From: Phycomyces nitens
Lineage: Eukaryota; Mucoromycota; Mucoromycetes; Mucorales; Phycomycetaceae
Assembly (NCBI GenBank): GCA_022702545.1
Contig: JAHRBC010000004.1
Span: forward strand, 1,550,001 to 1,614,000
Length of the DNA stretch: 64,000 nt
Reading direction: 5' to 3'
The translations under genes were made by a program, and so were the position numbers. Below the pieces are notes generated by a model. It was not told the DNA's origin. It saw only the letters and a program-made list of their open reading frames with translations, and did not search any database. Shown one piece after another: positions 48,337 through 58,200 of this stretch (position 1 is the first letter of the stretch; every line of letters begins with the position of its first letter).

Positions 48337-49332
48337 TAGGCTCAAGGTAACCACCTACCTAGATCACTGCCTCCCGGACGTTCGGTCATCCACTGACCAC
48401 TTGTCCAAAACTCCTTTGGGTCGCGACTGTAGTACAGTTAGATGAACTATTCACGTGCCTATTCTTGTAACCAACCTCAAAAGGTGGGGTAAGAAATCCG
48501 CCTTCAAACCCTCATCATCAAGAAGCTCGATCAAACGTGCAGCACCATCTAGACAAACAGGCGTCTTTTTGGTTATTAAAGGCTCCAAGGCCAATTAAAA
48601 CTAGAATCTGTATATATTTTTACCAGTCATTGAAACTGGGCACAAGAATACAGCAGATGAAGGTGCAAACAGGTAATTCTTTGCAAATTGGTAGAGACGA
48701 GAATATTCTTTGAATTTACGCTCATATGCAATGGCCACCAGTCCTTCTTCTGCAGCGGCTGAATTGAGATCCTTCCATCCCTGGCTGACAGTGATTTCAT
48801 CGATTCGTCTATGGTTTCCCAATATATATATATATATATATATAGTCAATTTCAATACTATTGATGGTAATATTAATGCTAGTACCTGTTCCAGGCATCG
48901 TACTGACGAAGACGTGGGTGGTTGTTTGGGTCATCAGCACTATCTCCCATCAGAGCAATATCTAGATATATAAATTGTGATTTTAGATGGATGGATGGAT
49001 GGATGACTGGGTTTATTGATTTCATAATATCTTGCCTCCAACAACTCTGTCGCCCAGTCTGTAAAGATCAGGTTCAATCTGATTCATTATCTCCAGAGGA
49101 ATACGACGCTTCAAGATATTCTTGAGCACATGGTCGTCTTCGTATTGGTTTGTCAATATAGGAGGGTCCTTTTTTAATAAAAGAATATTGCTGAGCACCA
49201 AGGGTTTAATGGCCGAGTTATAATATATTCTACCTGAAAGAAGCCAACGTCTGAAGATGCAACAGGAGGGGCCTCTGTCTGGACACCTGGACGTGTCTTT
49301 TGAACCGATTGCAAGGTCTTGTTGGCACTCAT
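46565..49332 (-). CDS. AidB-like acyl-CoA dehydrogenase
   Basis: FAD-dependent acyl-CoA dehydrogenase family member, 611 residues. Thirteen exons: 49332-49234, 49168-49036, 48961-48886, 48808-48624, 48548-48476, 48426-48359, 48217-48069, 47985-47836, 47779-47645, 47512-47258, 47194-47048, 46984-46657, 46602-46565. N-terminal PPILTNQYEDDHVLKNIL and YDAWNRRIDEI recall the AidB-type N-terminal extension. FAD/substrate regions: QWMTERPGGSDL, WDINGFKWFSS, GTKGLSLYIAKM; then ACSEAMEAIGGQGYMEEIGI and the catalytic-Glu region IWEGTTNV. A C-terminal helical tail follows. The substrate is not deducible; branched-chain or long-chain acyl-CoA are possible. Intron 2 has a GC donor (49035) and intron 6 contains a (AAT)n repeat. 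Length exceeds simple mitochondrial ACADs, as in AidB and ACAD11-like proteins. No clear targeting signal. Confidence 0.9.
48261..48337. repeat. (AAT)n microsatellite in an intron
   Basis: About 25 AAT units inside intron 6 of the acyl-CoA dehydrogenase gene, close to the donor side. It makes this intron the longest of the gene. Confidence 0.95.
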
Positions 49333-49903
49333 TAATCAATAAAAGGGAAAAAAGAAAGGATAGTCAGAATCATTTTTCTTTTTTACGCAAATTAATTTAT
49401 ATTCATATGTTTCACGGAGGATACTAAAAAATTTGAAATCCAAAATAAAATAAAATCCACAACCCAAGGGATGGTATAATTAACCATTACTGTTTTAAAA
49501 TAAACTAGACATCCAAGCCATCTATTATTATTAATGTTATTATTAATGTTCTTATTAGTATTATTATTCAATGGTTGTTGGTAATCTACTCAGCAGACAC
49601 TTTGTGGCTAATGTTCAAAGTGTCTTTATAATGGCCAGATCAACCTGAACTTCATTTTTCATTTTTCATTTTCTATTAAGTTCTCGCTGACACATATATT
49701 TCCCAAGAACAATTTAACTTTATATATATATATATATATAAAGTTTCAAAATACACAGCCATTCAGTAGCATTGTATTCGTATTTGAGGCTGTGAGGTAT
49801 CAATTGTAGTCTCGAAAAAGAACCATGTGTCGATTGGTAAAACGGTTCTACCAATTGACAATATTATTATTATAATTATTATTACTATTATTATTATTGA
49901 TTC
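49333..49903. other. Intergenic, no gene seen
   Basis: AT-rich, with (TTA)n runs at 49526-49566 and 49861-49899 and a short (TA)n at 49722-49741. Carries the acyl-CoA dehydrogenase promoter and the 3' end of the transporter gene. Confidence 0.5.
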
Positions 49904-51138
49904 CTATTGAAGACCATATAGATAGGTCGCATAGATGACCAGCAAGGCACCCGTCATGAATACACCCGTAACTGTGGTTCCAAACACACACACACTGACA
50001 AGACTAGACAGCAGAATACTGATACTTGTCGCAAATCCCTTTAGAATACTGTCGGCATGCTTTACCACCAATGCTACAATCAGCCCCCCAGAGGCCTGGA
50101 TACCGATTACGACCCAGGTAAGGATATTATAGTTTGCAAAGAATCCCTTTTCCAAAATGACAGGCCCATCCTGAAGTGCAACTACAAACACAAGGCCCAA
50201 TATCACAGAGAAGAAGGAGAGCTGTATGTTTCCGATCCACAATTGACTCGCTTCTGCATTTCCACCGTCCTCTTTCTTGGACTCCTTTTGACGCTCTTCA
50301 TCTTCAAATGGAGTCTGTCGCACACTGGGTGCTTTGATGATCTTTTCAAAGTACACTCCTGCCAGTCCAGATAGAATGCATGCTACCATGACAGTCAGGA
50401 TTCCTTGGACACTCGACTGGTTCCCAAGCGTCGGTTCCCCAGTCTCGCTGGCAGAAGAGCTTCGAGGCAAGACCACAAGCCCAATTCCAAATGTAAGCAG
50501 TCCGAGCGCCATCCATTGGCGGTTAGATAAACTTCGGTGCAGCATCGTGACACTAAATAACGCAGTCGTGAGGATCTTGAGCTGATAAGTAACCTGAAAG
50601 GTGGCAGCATCGAGATGGGTTGCAGCAATATACTGGAGATTGTTCTATTTTATCCAATTAGAAACAGGCGCTTGTCTATTGTAGGGAGCACTTTTAGGTA
50701 CCTGGACTAGATAAAGAATGGCAGGAAAAGAAAACTTGATTGACTGGCGCCATTGAACAATCAATTCACGATTCAACATTGACATTAGGTGAGTGAGTGA
50801 GCGCTGTTTACGCGGAAGATAGGCATATAGGAATCCCAGGCAGACAAGGGTCTTTATTATCTCACTCATGAGCACTGCTGTGGATGCCAGATAACGCCCA
50901 TCTTCTCCTACACTGGCACGCGTGTAGCGCATCACTAGAATCAGCGCACTGTTCTGGACGACGAGTGTCAGTAGAGAGAGGATCTTTAAAGAGACTGTAT
51001 ATCAAAGAGTGAGTATTTCATTGACACTGATAAGTATATGTATATATATATATATATATATAATATTATGGTGTTACCCATCAACCAGCAAAAAAAAAGG
51101 GGGGGAGAAGAAGGATAGTTTTTCGGTGACTGTCGCAT
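49904..51138 (-). CDS. UDP-sugar transporter (SLC35A family)
   Basis: Golgi/ER antiporter that brings a UDP-sugar into the lumen in exchange for UMP. Exons 51138-51078, 50994-50702, 50644-49904 give 364 residues; a start at 51081 in the same exon would give 345. About ten hydrophobic segments. Family marks: LSLLTLVVQNSALILVMRY, EIIKTLVCLGFLY, NNLQYIAATHLDAATFQVTYQLKI and the C-terminal VVKHADSILKGFATS, the classic nucleotide-sugar transporter motif. A charged loop (EDEERQKESKKEDG) lies between segments 6 and 7. This subgroup includes UDP-galactose and UDP-GlcNAc carriers; the substrate cannot be fixed here. Confidence 0.9.
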
Positions 51139-51265
51139 GATTTTTTAAAAAAAATACACATTTCTTCCTCAACCTTTTTTTGTCTCTAAAAATAAAAGGT
51201 ACAAGGATAATGCAATGCTATATTATATATATATATATATATCTTCTTTATAAAATGTAGGCCGA

Positions 51266-52594
51266 TTAAACGATTGCGTGGTTGGGATCAAAGAGCATCG
51301 ACAAGGATTCACCAAAGTGAATACGTCTTATTGCCTCTGAGAAGATGGGTGCAACGTCAAACACCTTGATCTTCTTGCTTGAAATTCTCTGGTTCTGAGA
51401 AACGACCGAATTGCTGACAGCCATCTCATCAATCGTAGATCTTTCAATGTTCTCAATTGCACCTGCCGAGAGAATTGCATGGGTGACAAGAGCATAGATC
51501 TTCAAGGCACCCTTTTTACGCAAAAGAGCAGCAGCCTTTGTGATTGTAAATGAAGTGTCGGCAATGTCGTCCACAAGTATACAGTCCTTTCCACGCACAT
51601 CTCCAACCAGAATCAGCTCAGCCTTTTCCGATCGAACCTGGCGACGTTCCTTGTGAATCAAGGCAAAGTCCATACAGAGCTTTTCTGCAATGGATGTTGC
51701 ACTGCACACAGGCATTGTCATTCGGGGGCAATTCTGCCAGACTAGTTTTTACCAGCACTTACCGCTTAGCACCTCCGGCATCAGGGGAGACAATGACCGC
51801 ATTCTCATAGTTTGGAATCTGGTGGCGAATGTACTTGATCATCAGAGGCAGACTGCGCAAGTTATCAACAGGGCAATCAAAGAATCCTTGGAACTATATA
51901 TATATGTATATATATGTATATAATTTGGTTTGATCAACGATCAACATATGGGTACTTGGGTCTCTGTGCAATCTCGAAACTTACCTGAGCATCGTGAAGA
52001 TCCATGGTGATGATATGGTCAGCACCAGCACAGGTTAAAAGGTCAGCAATCAAGGTGCCCGATCGTGCAACCCATTCGCGGTAAGGAGCCTTTTCTTTGT
52101 TGGTCTCTTGGCCAGCAGCCGCAAGAGTGAGCTTCTTCAAGAGTTGCTGGGAGAGATCCTCGGTGTTCTGCTGAGGGGGTTCACCCTGAGGGGTTGCAGG
52201 TGGCAATCTGGCAAGAGGTGCTCCCGAGGCCTTGTAAGGTACGTCTGCCTGGCGAGAGTAGGGAAAGTATGGTATCTGATGATACAATGGGGGTTATTAA
52301 AGCGAATTGGGCCTTTTAGAGCGACTTTACCACACAGGTAACACGCTTTGCAGAGGCAATCTTGCAGGCATTGACCATAATGAGAAGTTCAATAAGGTTG
52401 TCGTTGACATGTCCACAACCAGACTGGATAATGTAAACATCACGCTCACGGACAGACTCGTTTAGCTCCACACTCGTCTCATTGTTGCTGAATTTCTGGA
52501 GTTTGGTCTTTCCGGCCGAAATTCCAAGACGGCGACAGATGAGGTCTGTTAGTTCGGGATGGGATGAGCCACCAAAGACGACGAGGTTGCGCAT
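51266..52594 (-). CDS. PRS1: Ribose-phosphate pyrophosphokinase (PRPP synthetase)
   Basis: Transfers pyrophosphate from ATP to ribose-5-phosphate to make PRPP for purine, pyrimidine, His and Trp synthesis. Exons 52594-52331, 52275-51985, 51893-51763, 51701-51266 give 373 residues. Present: [32 protein letters not shown] loop, [36 protein letters not shown] and the PRPP-binding [14 protein letters not shown]. The catalytic flexible loop, where animal and bacterial enzymes read RQDKKDKSRAPI, is replaced by an insert of roughly 40 extra residues with Pro, Gln and Ala ([17 protein letters not shown]). This fits the Prs1-type subunit of fungi, which works in hetero-oligomers. The symbol is given by analogy with that subgroup. 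Confidence 0.92.
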
Positions 52595-53128
52595 AATGTA
52601 ATGAAGCAGAAAAAAGCCAGGAAAACAAAAATCAATAGTCCATTTTTTAAGCAAGGTCCGCTCGATCCGTGACTCTTCTTGATACTTCTGACATATTGCT
52701 CCAGATGTGATTATACGAATTGGGACTGCTTTTGATGTCAGAAGAGATAGAGAAAGGGCACAGCTTCCATTTTTTTTTATTAAAAAAAAAAGAGAATTAT
52801 AACCAAAAGTACAAAAAGTACAAAATAATAATAAGCTCTTTCCCCACATTGTTGTTACTATATATTTTTTTTTTGTACAAAGCCAGTTACACAGATTATA
52901 GTGACTTGGATTTTGGCCTAAACCACTGTCTTGATGTCCGACACATGAAAAGAGTAATGCAAACAAAGTCTAAAATGTTGTTGGCCAAAATAAATGTCTC
53001 GGTATTCACACACTGGTCCAATTAATATAAATGTTCAATATTTTTTGATTGTTCGTTTGTTCGTTTGTATATATAGATGAGATGAATGCTGTCTATTGTT
53101 ATAATACATTTTTTTGTTGTTGGTAAGT
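52595..53128. other. Intergenic, PRS1 promoter region
   Basis: Poly(A)/poly(T) runs at 52770-52790 and 52865-52876; no gene supported. The hydrophobic frames here are translated AT-rich DNA. Confidence 0.45.
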
Positions 53129-53985
53129 CTATTGTACTTCCTTTGATTCTGCCAAGATAATATCCTGTTCCAGATCAGAAAAGATATCTACACCGGCCTC
53201 AAGAGAGCTAATCAAGATATTCAGGCGCATTGTATCAAAGCTTGGTTCCTATTCAAATATATATGAGTTTATGTTATGTGCTTTTAAGCTATCATGGTCC
53301 CCATACCTGTCTTATAGCGTCCAGATCAGTGCCAAATGCCTGGGTCATTTTTGTCATGTAATGATCTCTGAACTGTTGTTTTGTACTTTTATGATCCTCT
53401 AAAGATTTTGTCTCGACACTTTCTTCATCAGCATCAGCATCTTCATCCATATCTCTATCATCTTCCTCAATATCTTCAGTGTCTTTCTCATTATCCTCTG
53501 ATTCTTCAGCTTCTTCTTCAATATCTTCCTCAATCTCATCTGCCTCTTCAACCTCCTCTTCAACCTCTTCAACCTCTTCTTCTTCTTCTTCTTCTTCTTC
53601 TTCTTCTTCCTCCTCTTCTTCCTCTTCGTCATTTTCTTCGATTTGTTGAATGACTTGGTCTAGTACAGTGGAATCCATTTCTTCATCGAGATCGTCAAAC
53701 AAGCCTCCGCTTGTCTTTGCCACGGGCTCTGTAATGCTATTAGATCAAGGGTTTGGATCCAATCATTGTCTGATCCTTGGAAACTTGCCTTGAATCTCTA
53801 CCACTTTTGTCTAGATCACAAAGATCGAGTGTCAATTTTTTTTGTTGGTCTGGTAATGTCAGCCTTCTTACCTTTTCCACCTCCACAACATGCTTCTTTG
53901 GATGCTTTGGCAGACTCTTTGCAATGTTGCTATTGGCACGTCTCTTGTTGCCTGCAATAGGCTTGTTTGCTTTCTTGTGAGCCAT
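53129..53985 (-). CDS. RSA3: RSA3, ribosome assembly protein 3
   Basis: Nucleolar factor of early 60S assembly. Exons 53985-53872, 53810-53789 (22 nt), 53728-53307, 53248-53129 give 225 residues. The N terminus is Lys/Arg-rich with KKANKPIAGNKRR (likely nucleolar signal). The centre is an acidic run of Glu/Asp over about 95 residues, encoded partly by (GAA)n. The C-terminal RSA3 domain reads QFRDHYMTKMTQAFGTDLDA, then LNILISSLEAGVDIFS. The 22-nt exon is needed to keep frame and its downstream intron has a GC donor (53788). The family is short and the domain match is good, but the acidic insert is longer than I expect. Confidence 0.85.
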
Positions 53986-55211
53986 TTTTTGTATAGAAGG
54001 CTAAAGTTGATTTCACACTGGGTTATAATTTTGTAAAGTTAAGCCACATTCAAACAACCAAGAATAATAATTTACAAGCAACACGCACGGACACGCACAG
54101 ACACCCAGAACAAATAATAATAATATTATTAATAATAATGTTAATAATGGCACAGTAACATAAAAGACATGGATATAAGCACGGCACATATTGAGCTACC
54201 CGAGAGACGGGCCAATGAATTATGTAGGAAAGCAGGCCACTTTGGACATTTGACATACGGCATGATTTTTAGAAATATAGAGTAGTGGTGAGTTTTCGGT
54301 ATAATTATATTATATAATAATAAAGTGATTTGATTATCAGGTCATTGGGCGTGTGAGTTTTGGTGCAAGGTGAATGCGTGTCTATACTTTTATGAACCAT
54401 GGTACAGATATATATTTATATATATATATATAGTTGGCTCTCATCGGCTTATTGACAAGGGTATTTGGGATAAAAATGGCCAAATTGCTCCCGATTCTTC
54501 ATCTGAATTGCAGGTTTCATGGCACAGATCGTTTGGTGGGTACCGGTCCAAAGAAGTGCTTTAAATAATACTGCTTGGCAAGAGGTTCCAAATTGACATG
54601 CGCTTAAAACAATGATCGTCTCAGCCGGAAAAGTCAAAAGCGGGCTATATTCTTCTTTTTTCTTTCCTTCTATTTTTTCAATAGGCGACAGACCACGGAC
54701 TGGTTTGCTGTTTCGGGAAGCACAAACTTTCACACTTTGCACATTTGCACTCTCAAACCACGCGGTAAACGTAGTGCAAGAATACAAAAATCATAAAGAC
54801 GTCTGAGGAGACAGACTTCAATTCGGTACAAGGCCTAGGGAGGAATCGAATTGTCTAGACCGAAAAGACAGAGGAACACAGCTGGCCTTTTTTTTTTTTC
54901 ATTCCTTTTGTTTCTAGTCTTGTACAATGTTGCGTGCGGGTGGGTGCAAGATTTGCCCTTGGTATTACATGCGCACAAGTACGGTGGTACGTACAGCCAT
55001 CGAATTGTCAATGAGGCATGTGTAGTATGGCCTGCCCGGGTGCCTCATTTGACGGAAAAAGAGTCCCAAAGTCTAGTATTGATTACCACACTCTCTTTTA
55101 CTCTCTTTCCAACATACCCTTATGGCTCCATTGCCATTTTATCTCTAAACCATCTGTCCATAGCCCTCCCCACCAACACCACCCCCCCTCCTCCTACCTC
55201 TATCGTTCCTT
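53986..55211. other. Divergent intergenic region, no gene seen
   Basis: 1.2 kb between RSA3 and LTE1. Frames at 54370-54564 and 54851-55279 have no family features, and the latter overlaps the LTE1 leader. (TAA)n at 54110-54140 and (TA)n at 54405-54432. The 150 bp before 55212 are C/T-rich, typical of a leader or promoter. Confidence 0.5.
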
Positions 55212-58200
55212 ATGGCCGACCATCCCCAATCGTCCAATTCATGGACACTCCCTCTCAACGATCTACAAGACCAAGATAATGAAGACTATACAGATCCAAG
55301 GTAATAATAAAAGATATTTTTTTAATAAGAAAAAAAACAATATTCCTCACAATATGCTCTTGATCCAACGCAAGTAGTTTTCAGCACATAAACGAACTCC
55401 TAGACCCAAATAACGACGCCGTGGAGCCAAACGACCATTATACACAGGCAGCCGCAATGACGACCTTTATGCCCCTTCCCCAAGAGACTGCAATTCCGGC
55501 ACGCAAACGCAACAACTCTCTCATTCCACCCGAACTGATGAACGACGTTAGCGAAGGTGGCCGAGAACGGGCTGCACTTGCCACCGTGTTTGGTGTGCGA
55601 GAATACTCCGAGTTAAAGATGTTTTGGCAACCACAGACAGTCGAAGGCACCAGTCTTGCAAACTTTCGACGCGATGAGAGCTCTGCTGGACCAGAGGAAT
55701 CTCGCAAATCACGGCGCATATCAATTCTTGATCCTTTCCTGGCCCTGGCTTCCCAGGCTCAAGAAACTCGCGAAACAAACGAGAGTCCAAAGGAGCCCAA
55801 TACACTCGGAATGGCTGCCAGAGCACGACTCACTGCATCAGTCTCATCGCCCTCCACCACCCAGCCATCATACCTCTTGCCAGACATCCCTGTAGTCAGT
55901 CGCTTCAACGACTTTCTTATTGAAGATGAGAATGGAATCGAGCTAATGTTCCCTGCCAACCCATCCTCAGTTCTCCTGCACTCAATGACCCCAATCCAGC
56001 GCACACAATCGCTTTCATCCATCAGCACCAATTTTACTCTGCGTTCTCGAGTCGATCCTCTTGTGCCCACCATCGCCCTCGAGACCACAGCCGAGGTTCC
56101 CAATGAATCTTCTGAAAAGATAATAGTCGAATCTGATTCTGACGAAAAGGGTGCAGACCAGGATGTTGCACCACCCCTCTTGTTCATCGATTACCCACCG
56201 GCCATCTTTGATCTTCTAAAGGCAGACGACGACGATCGAATCATCATCTGGGGTCCTGATCCCGTTGCACTTTCGGCAGCAATGGCAACCACCCACCAGA
56301 AATCATCAGTCATTTCGTCGGCTGCCAGCACAACATCCTCATTCTCCACCCTGAGGGCCTCTGACGATGTTCCCGGAAGACCTCCCCTCAAAGGCTTCTC
56401 TACAAACACTACATCTAGCAACATCCTAAAGTCCAGGAACTCAACCTCTAGACCGCGCGCCCCAAGTCGGTGGTCAAGCCAGTTCCTTTCGGATGCCTCC
56501 AAGTTTGGAAAAACCATGCGTCGGTCCAACTCATTAATGATGTTGCCATTTCGGTCGCACCATAATGCTGACTATGATTCAGATGAAAGTGGAAGCAACA
56601 ATGAACTTCGAAGCACTCTACTGTTACGCCGAGCATTTGGGCGCAAGAACAGCAAAAAGGAAAAGGAGATTGACGATGCAGTGTCCCAGCTTCAATCGCT
56701 AGAGAACATTCCCCAGGTCATTGAGGCTGCATCGGTAGAGAAGCTGGTTGAGAAGTTGACAAACACGCTTGGTAAGAGCATGCTAAGCAAAACACCAGAC
56801 CACTAATTTTAGAGTCTTGTAGACTATACATACATGACCGACTTCTTTTTGACCTACCGCACCTTTATCCACCCAACCCAGCTCTGCAAACTGCTTATCT
56901 TGAGATTCAGATGGGCACTCCAGGATGACGATGAAGATAGGCGTGTGGTGAGAATTAGGTAAATTAATGATTTGATTTGATTTGAGCTACCTGGATTTCA
57001 TTGGTCTCATCTATCCATCCATCGGCATCGGCGCCATGATGTGTTTGTGTGTGCGTGTGCGTGTGCGTGTGCGTGTGTGCGTCTGTGTCAAATAGGACAT
57101 TTGTAGTGATTCGCCATTGGCTGTCAAACTACTTTGTGCACGACTTTATTCCTTCTCGAGACCTTCGTATCATCCTGACCTCGTTTCTCAACCTGCTTCC
57201 CAACCACCCCCTTGTAAAGAAGTCGCCTCGAGACCAGCGGATCGTCAAGGGATTGAAGCGTGTTGTACGTCGGCTGAAAAAGGTGTACTACGGTGGTTCG
57301 AGCTCAGAACGTGTCAAGATCATCGCCCCCCCTCCGCCAACGGTTGGCCAAGAAAGGGTCGAGGAGATGGTGCGAGCCAAGCTGTCTCAGAGTGCGATCA
57401 GACGAAAGACTGCCCTGGTCAGTGGTGTGGATGTTGGTGGGCAGCACAATGGAAACATGGCTGTCCAGGACGCCCGTTTTGCGCCAGTTGTTGTGATTGG
57501 AAGTGTGAATCCCAAGAACAACTCCCATATCGGATTGGATGGTACACGAAATCTAACCAAGCAGCGCTCGGCTTCTTCAGATGCAAAGGTCGAGATGCAG
57601 TCCTCGCCAACAAAGACCATCCACGAAGACTCGTTCTCTGCCCGCAGTGATGCCATGATGGCCATGATGACATCCCAGTCCCAGCAGATTAACAAGAAGC
57701 CCTCGGACGACGATGCTCTTCAATCAATGTCAAATGTCAATCTTGCATCCATGCCAAACTATGGCTCACGTCTCAGTGTCGTCTCTGGAGACTCGCTCGA
57801 GAGTGACCTGACGCCTGGAAGATCAGATGTGGGATCTGTGAGCGAAGACGATGATTATGAATTTGAGGATCACTCACACGGGTCTGGTGTAACTGACGCC
57901 CTGGATATTAATGACGCTGCGTCATATCATGATCTAAAGGGAGCCATGTTGACGGCAAAACTAGAGCAAGAACGTAGACAACGTGAAGAAGAAGATGAAC
58001 GAAGACGTGTAGAGTTCTTTTCAGTATCAGAAAAGCAAGAACAAGAGTCACCTGGACCTGACACTGCTCGACTTAGTCCCGAAACATCTGTCTTGACATC
58101 ATTGGCATCAAAACAGAACTTGGGACAGCCTCTGCCTCTGCCTTTGTCTTCGCCTGGTCTCCAGAACCCAGAATCGCCTGTTTCGGTTGACATTCGCTAT

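Noticed and set aside
48262..48337. Direct repeats as a possible CRISPR-like array
   Set aside because: Simple AAT units without spacers, in a eukaryotic intron.
54851..55279. Frame of 142 residues with a hydrophobic N terminus
   Set aside because: It overlaps the LTE1 first exon in another frame, has no family features, and the LTE1 exon joins in phase to the rest of the gene.
56772..56822. Acceptor at the nearer AG (56812-56813) for the LTE1 exon
   Set aside because: It leaves the downstream RasGEF_N out of frame, whereas the AG at 56821-56822 restores it exactly.
57049..57095. Start of the long LTE1 frame at a Met followed by alternating Cys and Val
   Set aside because: This stretch is translated (GTGCGT)n inside an intron; splicing from 56958 to 57096 restores RasGEF_N.
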